Positions 26,968-34,550 of a stretch of 64,000 nt of DNA are shown piece by piece. The stretch is taken from contig JAZTWG010000018.1 of NCBI GenBank assembly GCA_045635745.1, positions 62,001 through 126,000 of the forward strand. Direction: 5' to 3'. This DNA comes from SIG78 sp045635745 (lineage in GTDB: Bacteria; Verrucomicrobiota; Lentisphaeria; Victivallales; Victivallaceae). The translations under genes and the position numbers were made by a program. Numbering within the stretch: position 1 is the stretch's first letter; each line of letters starts with the position of its first letter. The notes beneath the pieces are model-generated. The model was not told the origin of the DNA and did no database searches. It saw only the letters and a list, made by a program, of their open reading frames with translations.

Positions 26968-27542
26968 GCGATTTGAAATCAGCCAAAGACACCCTGCGCC
27001 GGAAATTTATGGTGCTGCGCGCCGCCATGACTCCGGTGGAACACCTGGTACTCAACGGAGCGATCTCTGCCAGATTGCTGGCGCTTGCTGAATTTGCCGC
27101 TGCCGATGTAGTGATCGGCTACGCCACTGACGGCAACGAAGTCGATGTGCGGAGCGTGTTGGAAAACGCATTGATCGTGGGCAAAAAAATCGCACTGGTG
27201 CGTTACAACAAGGCCGGGAAATCTTATGAACCCGTGGAAATCCAAAGCTTTCAGGAAGATCTGGAAATTGCAAAATTCGGTTTGCTGGAACCGAAAGCGG
27301 ATCTGCCGGAAGCAGTTTTAAGCGAAAAATCACTGTGGCTGGTCCCCGCAGTATCGTTTGACCAAAGCGGTACCCGGCTGGGGCGCGGCGGCGGTTTTTA
27401 TGACCGGATGCTGTCGGAGTATCCGGGCATTAAAGTTGGAGTATTCTACCAATGTCAGTACAGCACAGATCCTCTGCCGGCTGCAGAGCATGATCAGAAA
27501 CTGACATTGGCAGTTACGGAGGATAAAGTGTATAAATTTTAA
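26964..27542 (+). CDS. 5-formyltetrahydrofolate cyclo-ligase
   Basis: 192 residues, normal for the family. It begins with KDTLRRKFMVLRAAMTP, which fits the N-terminal K..LR motif for ATP phosphate contact, and carries the diagnostic SGTRLGRGGGFYDRML (about 135-150) for nucleotide and folate binding. The enzyme converts 5-formyl-THF to 5,10-methenyl-THF with ATP. It overlaps rarA by four bases, so the two are probably translated together. Confidence 0.92.
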   Translation: MSDLKSAKDTLRRKFMVLRAAMTPVEHLVLNGAISARLLALAEFAAADVVIGYATDGNEVDVRSVLENALIVGKKIALVRYNKAGKSYEPVEIQSFQEDLEIAKFGLLEPKADLPEAVLSEKSLWLVPAVSFDQSGTRLGRGGGFYDRMLSEYPGIKVGVFYQCQYSTDPLPAAEHDQKLTLAVTEDKVYKF

Positions 27543-27558
27543 TTCCGCAACATCTTGA

Positions 27559-27573
27559 AAGACACGGTGTCTT
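27559..27573. repeat. Short perfect inverted repeat upstream of rny
   Basis: AAGACAC-G-GTGTCTT lies between the cyclo-ligase stop and rny and is flanked on both sides by TCTTGAAA. It could be a small operator or an RNA hairpin in the rny leader. It has no T-run, so it is not a terminator. Confidence 0.4.
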
Positions 27574-27616
27574 GAAACATCAGCGGAACTGAACAACCAA
27601 GGAAAGAGATCAAAAA

Positions 27617-29161
27617 ATGGTTACACAAATCTTGATCGGCGCCGGAGGCGTCGCAGTAGGCGCGGTGGTGGCATTTGTCATCCAGAGCGTCACCAAACAG
27701 TCGGCAATGGCGATCGCCGCCAAAGTCAAGGCCGAAGCCGGCCGTGAAGCAGAGCACATCCAGCGCGAAGCCAAAGTCACCGCCCGGGCGGAGATATTGA
27801 AAATGCGCGATGAAGCCGAAGCCGAGCTCAAAGAACGACGCAAAGAGCAGTCCAATCAGGAAACACGCCTTGCCCAGCGCGAAGAAGCGCTTGACAAACG
27901 AGCCGCCGGATTGGAAGATCAGCAGAAAGATCTGGATAAACAGCAAAAAGATATTGCCGCCCTGCGTGACCGCTTGAGCAACCGCGAAGCCGAACTTGCC
28001 GCCAGCATCTCGCGCCAGATCGATGAACTCGAACGCGTTGCCGGCATGGCGCGTGAAGAAGCCAAAGAGATCCTGCTGGAAAAGCTCAAGAACGAAGTCC
28101 GCAACGAATCCGGGCTGCTGGTCCGCAATATGCTCGACGAAGCCAAAGAGCGTTCTGAAAAAGAAGCCAACCGCATTCTCACCTACGCCATCCAGCGCTA
28201 TGCCTCGGATTGCACCTACGAGCGCACCACCGCCACGATCCCGCTGCCCAACGACGAAATGAAAGGGCGCATCATCGGCCGCGAAGGTCGCAATATCCGT
28301 GCGCTGGAAGCTGCTACCGGAGTCAATATTCTTATTGACGACACGCCCGAAGCAGTGGTCATCAGCTGTTTTGACCCCATCCGCAAAGAGGTTGCCCGTC
28401 AGCTTATGGAACGGTTGATTTCCGACGGTAGAATCCACCCCACAAGAGTGGAAGAACTCACGGCCAAGATCACCCGCGAAGTGGAAGAAGATGCTTACAG
28501 CGCCGGCGAACGCGCCGTGCTGGAAACCGGTCTGACCGGGGTTGCTCCGCAGCTCATCAAACTGCTGGGCCGTTTGAAATACCGCTACAGTTTTTCGCAG
28601 AATGTTTTGCAGCACTCGCTGGAAACCGCTTACTTTATGGGCGTGATCGCTGCGGAACTGGGTCTGGACGAAAGCAAAGCGCGCCGTATCGGTCTTTTCC
28701 ACGATATCGGCAAAGCGGTTGACCACGAAGTTGAAGGCTCTCACGCCGCCATCGGTGCAGATATTCTGCGTAAACACAACGAACCGAAAGATGTGGTGCA
28801 GGCTGTTGCCGCCCACCATGCGGAAGTGGAACCCGCCGGTTTGTACGATGTGCTCATCAATGCCTGCGACACCTTGTCGGCATCGCGTCCGGGCGCCCGC
28901 AGCGAAACTACCGAACTTTATCTCAAACGACTGGAACAGCTGGAAACCATTGCTCATGAATTTTCCGGCGTGGAATCCTGCTTTGCTCTGCAGGCCGGCC
29001 GCGAAGTGCGCGTGATCGTCAGTCCGGAAAAAGTTTCCGAAGGCGAAGCCCAGATGCTCGCCCGCGACATCTGCCAGAAGATCGAACATGAAATGAACTA
29101 TCCCGGCCAGATCAAAGTAACGATCATCCGTGAAACCCGCTCCGTTGAATACGCAAAATAA
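27617..29161 (+). CDS. rny: Ribonuclease Y
   Basis: 514 residues in the family's usual order: an N-terminal membrane anchor (about 3-22, ILIGAGGVAVGAVVAFVI), a long charged coiled coil (about 25-185), a KH RNA-binding domain (NDEMKGRIIGREGRNIRALE, about 213-232) and an HD phosphohydrolase domain with LFHDIGKAVDHE (about 358-369) and VAAHHAEVEP. It starts mRNA decay as a membrane-bound endoribonuclease. AAGGAAAGAG lies upstream of the ATG. Having RNase Y fits a non-gamma-proteobacterial lineage. Confidence 0.96.
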   Translation: MVTQILIGAGGVAVGAVVAFVIQSVTKQSAMAIAAKVKAEAGREAEHIQREAKVTARAEILKMRDEAEAELKERRKEQSNQETRLAQREEALDKRAAGLEDQQKDLDKQQKDIAALRDRLSNREAELAASISRQIDELERVAGMAREEAKEILLEKLKNEVRNESGLLVRNMLDEAKERSEKEANRILTYAIQRYASDCTYERTTATIPLPNDEMKGRIIGREGRNIRALEAATGVNILIDDTPEAVVISCFDPIRKEVARQLMERLISDGRIHPTRVEELTAKITREVEEDAYSAGERAVLETGLTGVAPQLIKLLGRLKYRYSFSQNVLQHSLETAYFMGVIAAELGLDESKARRIGLFHDIGKAVDHEVEGSHAAIGADILRKHNEPKDVVQAVAAHHAEVEPAGLYDVLINACDTLSASRPGARSETTELYLKRLEQLETIAHEFSGVESCFALQAGREVRVIVSPEKVSEGEAQMLARDICQKIEHEMNYPGQIKVTIIRETRSVEYAK

Positions 29162-29169
29162 GGTGTGAA

Positions 29170-30309
29170 ATGAGTTGTAACGATCTGGCGGGCAGAGTAG
29201 TTCTGACCGTCGATAAAAACAAGCTGCGCCATAACTTCCGGCAGATCGCCGGCAAGGTTGCGCCGTGCAGCATACTTTCAGTACTCAAAGCCAATGCCTA
29301 CGGTACCGATGCTGATGTCATGGGCCCGGTGGCCGTGGAATGCGGTGCCAACCGTATCGGTGTAGCTGATTTGAGTGAAGCCATTGCCATGCAGAAGACA
29401 CTCAATAACGCCGTGCCGGTGCAGATACTCGGCGTGGTTACGCCCGGAGAACTTGCCGAAGCGGTGAAAAATGATATCGTGCTGCCGATCGATGGAGTTG
29501 CCATGGCCGAAGCGGTTTCTGCCGAAGCCTTAAAACAGGGCAAACGGATCAGAGTGCATTTTATTCTGGATACCGGCATGGGGCGGTTCGGGCTGCTCCC
29601 CGGAAATTATCTTGAAGAGATAAAAACTGCATCCGCATTGCCCAATTTGCATATCGAAGGGGTTTATTCGCATTTTCCCTGCGCTGGGATTCCAGGCGAA
29701 GAAGCCACACTCGAACAGATCGAACAATTCAAAACACAATATGATCAGCTGCAGGCTGCCGGAATAAGCTTTGCATACCGGCACATTGCTGCCAGCGACG
29801 GCATACTCTGCCAGACACCGAGCCACAATGCCCCGTTCAATCTGGTGCGGCTGGGGCTTTGCTGGTACGGAGTGTGCCGCAATAAAGCAGAAGAAGATAT
29901 CGATCTGCGGCCGGCACTTGAGCTCACCACCTGTGTAGGGGCGGTGCGGAAAATGCCCAAAGGCTCCACCATCGGCTATAACCGGACAGTAAAATTGACT
30001 TGCGACACCATGATCGCCACGATCTGTGCCGGTTATGCTGACGGGTTGCCGCTGGCATTTTCCAACACCGGCAGGGTTTTGATCAACGGCGCCAGCTGTC
30101 CGGTGATCGGCCGGGTCTCCATGGACTACACCATGGTCGATGTAAGCAACGCACCCGGCGAGATCAAATGGGGAACACCCGCAACGATCTTCGGCAGCAA
30201 CGGCGGAGAATATATACCCATGGCGGAAGTTGCCAATTACAAAAATACTCATATACACGAACTCTTGTGCTCACTCGGCAGTCGGGTGCAGCGCGTTTAT
30301 ATTGGATAA
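29170..30309 (+). CDS. alr: Alanine racemase
   Basis: 379 residues. The N-terminal TIM barrel has the PLP lysine in SVLKANAYGTDADV (Lys40; the usual AYGHG is AYGTD here). The barrel continues with FILDTGMGRFG and GVYSHFPCAG, and the C-terminal domain has SMDYTMVDVS (about 317-326), which holds the catalytic tyrosine. It makes D-alanine for peptidoglycan. The gene starts nine bases after the rny stop. Confidence 0.93.
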   Translation: MSCNDLAGRVVLTVDKNKLRHNFRQIAGKVAPCSILSVLKANAYGTDADVMGPVAVECGANRIGVADLSEAIAMQKTLNNAVPVQILGVVTPGELAEAVKNDIVLPIDGVAMAEAVSAEALKQGKRIRVHFILDTGMGRFGLLPGNYLEEIKTASALPNLHIEGVYSHFPCAGIPGEEATLEQIEQFKTQYDQLQAAGISFAYRHIAASDGILCQTPSHNAPFNLVRLGLCWYGVCRNKAEEDIDLRPALELTTCVGAVRKMPKGSTIGYNRTVKLTCDTMIATICAGYADGLPLAFSNTGRVLINGASCPVIGRVSMDYTMVDVSNAPGEIKWGTPATIFGSNGGEYIPMAEVANYKNTHIHELLCSLGSRVQRVYIG

Positions 30310-30334
30310 AACACCTTACTCCGGAGAAAAATTT

Positions 30335-31435
30335 ATGGCAATACTGACAATCGATGAATTACGCACCTTCGCCGCGGCTGCGGTCGACCGGGTGGCTCAT
30401 CTGGGCGAGTTTCTCAAAATCGAGGAACGGCGCGAAGAGATGCAGAAACTCAATGAAAAGATGGCAGCACCGGATTTCTGGGATCACAAAGAAGATGCCC
30501 AGGATACCGTGGCGGCATTGAGTGCAGCCAAAAATGTGATCGAACCCTACGAAAAAGTGCAGAAAGAAGCCGGCGAACTCGATGAACTTATCGAAATGGC
30601 CGCCGAAGATGAAGAAATGCTCGCCGAAGTTTCCAATATGGTCAAAGAGCTGGAAAAAGAACTCGACCAGCTGGAACTTGTGAGTTTCCTCTCCGGCGAA
30701 CTTGACCATAACAACGCCTATTTCAGCATCCACGCCGGAGCCGGCGGCACCGAGTCCTGCGACTGGGCAAGTATGCTTATGCGTATGTACCGGCGCTACT
30801 TTGAACGCTGCGGCTGGAAAGACGAAGTATTGGATCTCCAGCCCGGTGAAGAAGCGGGCATCAAGAGCGTGACTTTGAAAGTTACCGGCGAATTCGCCTA
30901 CGGCTATATGAAAGCCGAACGCGGTGTGCACCGTTTGGTGCGTATCTCGCCGTTTGACAGTAATGCGCGGCGCCACACATCGTTTTCCTCGGTGGATCTG
31001 ATCCCGGAACTGGGCGAAGATATCAATGTGGAAGTCGAAGAAAAAGATCTGCGTATCGATACCTACCGCTCCAGCGGTGCCGGCGGTCAGCACGTAAATA
31101 CCACCGACAGCGCAGTGCGTATTACCCACATTCCCACCGGCACAGTGGTAGCGTGTCAGAACGAACGCTCGCAGCACAAAAACCGCGCCACAGCCATGAA
31201 CATGCTCAAAGCGCGTCTGTACGAATTGGAGTTGGAAAAGCGCCGCAGTACCGAAGATGCCATCCGCGGCGCCAAAACCGACAACGGTTGGGGCAATCAG
31301 ATCCGCAGTTATGTGCTGCAGCCCTATCAGATGGTCAAAGATTTGCGGACCGAAGTCGAAACCAGCAATACCGCCGCCGTGCTCGATGGTGATATTCAGG
31401 AATTTATCGAAGCCTATCTTAAACAGGTGCGCTGA
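30335..31435 (+). CDS. prfB: Peptide chain release factor 2, encoded without the programmed frameshift
   Basis: ATG 30335 is used (MAILTIDELRTF) because GGAG at 30323-30326 lies eight bases upstream; an earlier in-frame start would lie inside alr. 366 residues. The RF2 specificity motif SPF is at about 206-208 (RISPFDSNARRH) and the catalytic GGQ at about 250-252 (GAGGQHVNTT). In many bacteria an in-frame TGA near codon 26 forces a +1 shift; here the matching region (VAHLGEFLKIEERREEM) reads through in one frame, so that autoregulation is absent. The stop overlaps the next start (TGATG). Confidence 0.95.
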   Translation: MAILTIDELRTFAAAAVDRVAHLGEFLKIEERREEMQKLNEKMAAPDFWDHKEDAQDTVAALSAAKNVIEPYEKVQKEAGELDELIEMAAEDEEMLAEVSNMVKELEKELDQLELVSFLSGELDHNNAYFSIHAGAGGTESCDWASMLMRMYRRYFERCGWKDEVLDLQPGEEAGIKSVTLKVTGEFAYGYMKAERGVHRLVRISPFDSNARRHTSFSSVDLIPELGEDINVEVEEKDLRIDTYRSSGAGGQHVNTTDSAVRITHIPTGTVVACQNERSQHKNRATAMNMLKARLYELELEKRRSTEDAIRGAKTDNGWGNQIRSYVLQPYQMVKDLRTEVETSNTAAVLDGDIQEFIEAYLKQVR

Positions 31436-32406
31436 TGGCTGAAGAAAAATCCATGCCCAAAAATTATGTCTGTACCGTTAATGACGCACAGCGTATGCAG
31501 ATCGAAACTTACTGCCGCGAACACGGCTGGCAGTTTTCGGATTTGCCGTATGGGCATTGGAAAGCTGCCGGCAACAAGATCAATGTGGCGGCATATAAAA
31601 GCGGCAAACTGACCGTTCAGGGTGCATCCACGGCAGATTTTGTGCTCTATTTTCTGGAGCCGGAAGTGCTGCATACCGTTGGCTTCGGTTACGAAGGAAC
31701 CGCTTCTGCTCCGGTACTTGATACAGCGCCGGTCACGCCGCACGGCGGGATCGATGAAAGCGGCAAAGGCGACTTTTTCGGGCCGTTGGTAGTGGCCGGA
31801 GTCTATGCCGATGCGGAGATCGGGGCAAACCTCGCCGCCGCCGGAGTTTGCGACAGCAAACTTATCAAATCGGATAAAAAAATCACCGAAATCGCCCAAA
31901 AGATCCGCAGCATCGCCCCCGGCAAATTCGCCGTGGTCGCGGTGGGTCCGGAAGCCTACAACCGGCTCTACGGCAATTTCGGCAACCTCAACCGGCTGTT
32001 GGCGTGGGGACACGCCAAAGTTATTGAAGAACTGCTGGAAAGAGTCCCCGACTGCCCCCGTATGCTCTCCGATAAATTCGGCAGCGAGTCGCTCATCCGC
32101 AACGCTTTGCAGACCCGCGGCCGCCAGATAAAACTTGATCAGGAAACCAAAGCTGAAAGCGATGTGGCAGTAGCAGCGGCCAGTATTCTTGCCCGCGATG
32201 GATTCATACGCATCATGGCCAGACTCTCGGAAACCGCCGGAGTAACCCTGCCCCGCGGTGCCGGCAGCAACGTTCAGGCCATGGCCAACGAAATCGCCGC
32301 CAGAGATCCGGAACTTTTGCAGAAGATCAGCAAAACCCATTTCCGGACGTGGTACCGGGCAATGGGTTTGCCGGAACCGGAAAAAATTCCGTGGCAGGGG
32401 AGATAA
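31435..32406 (+). CDS. rnhC: Ribonuclease HIII
   Basis: 323 residues. The N-terminal about 90 residues match the TBP-like substrate-binding domain of RNase HIII (YGHWKAAGNKINVAAYKSGKLT). The catalytic core begins at GGIDESGKGDFFGPLVVAG (about 104-122), giving the D-E acidic pair, and continues with VCDSKLIKSDKKI, SDKFGS and KAESDVAVAAASILARD. It removes RNA from RNA-DNA hybrids. It overlaps prfB by one base; an alternative start is codon 6 (MPKNYV). Confidence 0.93.
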   Translation: MAEEKSMPKNYVCTVNDAQRMQIETYCREHGWQFSDLPYGHWKAAGNKINVAAYKSGKLTVQGASTADFVLYFLEPEVLHTVGFGYEGTASAPVLDTAPVTPHGGIDESGKGDFFGPLVVAGVYADAEIGANLAAAGVCDSKLIKSDKKITEIAQKIRSIAPGKFAVVAVGPEAYNRLYGNFGNLNRLLAWGHAKVIEELLERVPDCPRMLSDKFGSESLIRNALQTRGRQIKLDQETKAESDVAVAAASILARDGFIRIMARLSETAGVTLPRGAGSNVQAMANEIAARDPELLQKISKTHFRTWYRAMGLPEPEKIPWQGR

Positions 32407-32412
32407 ATTGCT

Positions 32413-33516
32413 ATGCAGCTCTATGTAATATCCGGCAGCGACGATGCGGCAGTAAAATCGCGTGCCTTGGCATTGATAACCGAATGGCTCGGTCCGGAGT
32501 TTGATTCCTCTGCCGATCTGGAAATAATCCGGGGCGACGACGAAACCATTGCGCCGGAAGATACTCTGAATGAATTTCTGGCTTCAGCCAAAACTCCACC
32601 CTTTTTCGGCGACGGCAAAACCGTATGGTTGCGCCATTGGAGCGGTTTTAAGGTCATGAGCGACAGCCGCAGTACCAAAGCCGGCGAAACATTGATGAAC
32701 CGTTTTGCCGACGAAGTGGTAAAGCCGCCGGTGATCGAAGGCATCCGGCTGCTGGTCGATGGCTCCGGACTTGACGGCAGAAAATCGCTGGCAAAACTGC
32801 TTAAAACAAGCGAAAATGTAGAGTTTGAACTCCTGAATCTGCCCGACCAGAAAGCCAAAGACTTTGTCCGCCAGCAGGTCAGCAGTATAAGTTCGCAAGT
32901 TAAAGATGCCGGCTACAAGATCACGCCCGATGCCGCTGAATATCTTGCCGCCGCCACCGGCAGCGATTCCGCGTTGCGCGGCAATGAATTGGAAAAACTC
33001 TACTGCTATACCGCCGGCAACAAAACCATCACGATCGAAGATTGCCGCGAAGTAGTAACTTTCGATGCCGCTGCAGTCAGCTGGGAGCTGGGCTCGGCCT
33101 TGAGTGAACGCAACACCGCCGGAGCCTTGGCGCTGCTTACGCCCATTTTGCGGACACTGAAAAAAGAGAAGAGTTCCGGCAATCAGGAGTTGAGCTTGCT
33201 GTGGAGTGCCGCCGGGGCATTTACCGACATAGTTCAGACTCGAAGTTTTATGCAGGAATTGGGAGTTCCCGACCGCTTCGGGCCCAATTATTTCAGCAAT
33301 CTCGACAGCTCGCTGAAAGAGCGTTTTCCGAAAAATAAACTTTTGAGCTATCACCCGTACCGGGCATACAAACTCTGCGAAAGCGCCGCCCGCTGGAGCC
33401 CGCAATCGCTGGCCAAAGCGTTGGATCTGATAACCGAGGCCCAGCGGAAGATGGTTTCCGGCAGCGATGCGCTGCTTACGCTTGAAAAATTGGTCATTGA
33501 TCTGGGGAAATGTTGA
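32413..33516 (+). CDS. holA: DNA polymerase III subunit delta
   Basis: 367 residues. It fits HolA by overall layout: a degenerate AAA+ N-terminus beginning MQLYVISGSDDAAVKSRAL, the phrases LLVDGSGLDGRKSLAKLLK, DAAEYLAAATGSDSALRGNELEKL and ITIEDCREVV, and a C-terminal helical collar (SWELGSALSERNTAGALALL). The delta subunit opens the sliding clamp as part of the clamp loader. The gene lies six bases after rnhC. Confidence 0.88.
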   Translation: MQLYVISGSDDAAVKSRALALITEWLGPEFDSSADLEIIRGDDETIAPEDTLNEFLASAKTPPFFGDGKTVWLRHWSGFKVMSDSRSTKAGETLMNRFADEVVKPPVIEGIRLLVDGSGLDGRKSLAKLLKTSENVEFELLNLPDQKAKDFVRQQVSSISSQVKDAGYKITPDAAEYLAAATGSDSALRGNELEKLYCYTAGNKTITIEDCREVVTFDAAAVSWELGSALSERNTAGALALLTPILRTLKKEKSSGNQELSLLWSAAGAFTDIVQTRSFMQELGVPDRFGPNYFSNLDSSLKERFPKNKLLSYHPYRAYKLCESAARWSPQSLAKALDLITEAQRKMVSGSDALLTLEKLVIDLGKC

Positions 33517-33518
33517 AA

Positions 33519-34391
33519 ATGGAAAATCTGCCGCTGATAAGCATAGGTGTATCAACCTACAACCGCAAAGATTATCTCAAGCAATCGCTGGATTCGCTGT
33601 TGGCCCAGACTTATAAGAATTGCGAAATAATCGTGGTCGACGATGGGTCAACCGATGATACCGGCGAAATGGTTCAGGCATGCTACCCGCAAGTCAGATA
33701 TGTTTATCAAACCAATGCCGGGGATTCTGCCGCTAAAAATCATGCGGCAAAACTGGCACAGGGCGAATATATAGTTTTCAATGATTCCGACGATGTTTTT
33801 CTGCCCGATGCGGTGGAAAGATTGTATAATGCCATAAAGGATAAAGAAAAAACTGCCATAAGCTACGGCACATACATCACCATTGATCCGGATGGCAACG
33901 AACTCCCGACCAAGCGGAAAGTTACGGTATATCCCTCCGGCCAGATCACCGGCAAACTTATCAGCCACATACTGGTAAATTGTACCGCCACGCTGATGCC
34001 GCGGGAACTCTTTTTGCAGAACGGCGGACTGGGCAATGAGCGGCAAGTAGCAGCTGATTATGCTCTCTATTTGAAATTGTCGCTGCAAAGTGATTTTTAC
34101 GCGGTGCAGGAGCCGGTTTTTCTGCGGCGGCGTCACGGCGGCAACATATCCCAAGTCAGCTACGCTAAACAGTCGGTAGTGTTGAAAGTCTTGGAAAATT
34201 TTCTTGCCGGAAATCCGGAAGTGCAAACCCGCTATCAGCAGCAGATCCGGCACCGTCTGGCAGATCTGCACAATAAACTCTGCCGCGAAGCCCGCAAAGA
34301 AAAACTCCATTCCGAAGCAAAAATGCACGCCAAAACAGCATTCAAACTGAAGCCGACCATAAAAAATTTCTGCCGTATGCTCGGTTTATAA
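33519..34391 (+). CDS. Family 2 glycosyltransferase
   Basis: The preferred start is ATG 33519 (MENLPLISIGVSTYNRKD), since GGGGA at 33504-33508 has workable spacing only for this codon; an ATG at 33510 is in frame and overlaps holA. About 290 residues. The GT-A fold is shown by ISIGVSTYNRKDYLKQSLDS, IIVVDDGSTDDTGEMV and the metal-binding DSDD (YIVFNDSDDVFLPDA). Family 2 enzymes move sugars from nucleotide donors to lipids, glycans or proteins; the acceptor is unknown. There is no transmembrane tail. The gene ends the plus-strand series ahead of a strong terminator. Confidence 0.88.
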   Translation: MENLPLISIGVSTYNRKDYLKQSLDSLLAQTYKNCEIIVVDDGSTDDTGEMVQACYPQVRYVYQTNAGDSAAKNHAAKLAQGEYIVFNDSDDVFLPDAVERLYNAIKDKEKTAISYGTYITIDPDGNELPTKRKVTVYPSGQITGKLISHILVNCTATLMPRELFLQNGGLGNERQVAADYALYLKLSLQSDFYAVQEPVFLRRRHGGNISQVSYAKQSVVLKVLENFLAGNPEVQTRYQQQIRHRLADLHNKLCREARKEKLHSEAKMHAKTAFKLKPTIKNFCRMLGL

Positions 34392-34460
34392 CGCCGCAGA
34401 GCAACGGACAAAAACGGACTTTCAGAGGCGCTGCTTACGCAAGTAATAATAGAAAACAAA

Positions 34461-34500
34461 CAGGGTGCGGCAAAACTTTTTAAGATTTTGCCGCACCCTG
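34461..34500. terminator. Bidirectional intrinsic terminator between the glycosyltransferase and ppdK
   Basis: A perfect 15-base inverted repeat (CAGGGTGCGGCAAAA at 34461-34475, its complement at 34486-34500) with a 10-base loop. The plus strand continues CGTTTTTATT and the minus strand continues into TTTGTTTTCT, so it can stop both convergent units. Confidence 0.9.
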
Positions 34501-34550
34501 CGTTTTTATTATTTCAGTAAAAGCAATTCCAACAAAAGTTTTTGGAAAAC

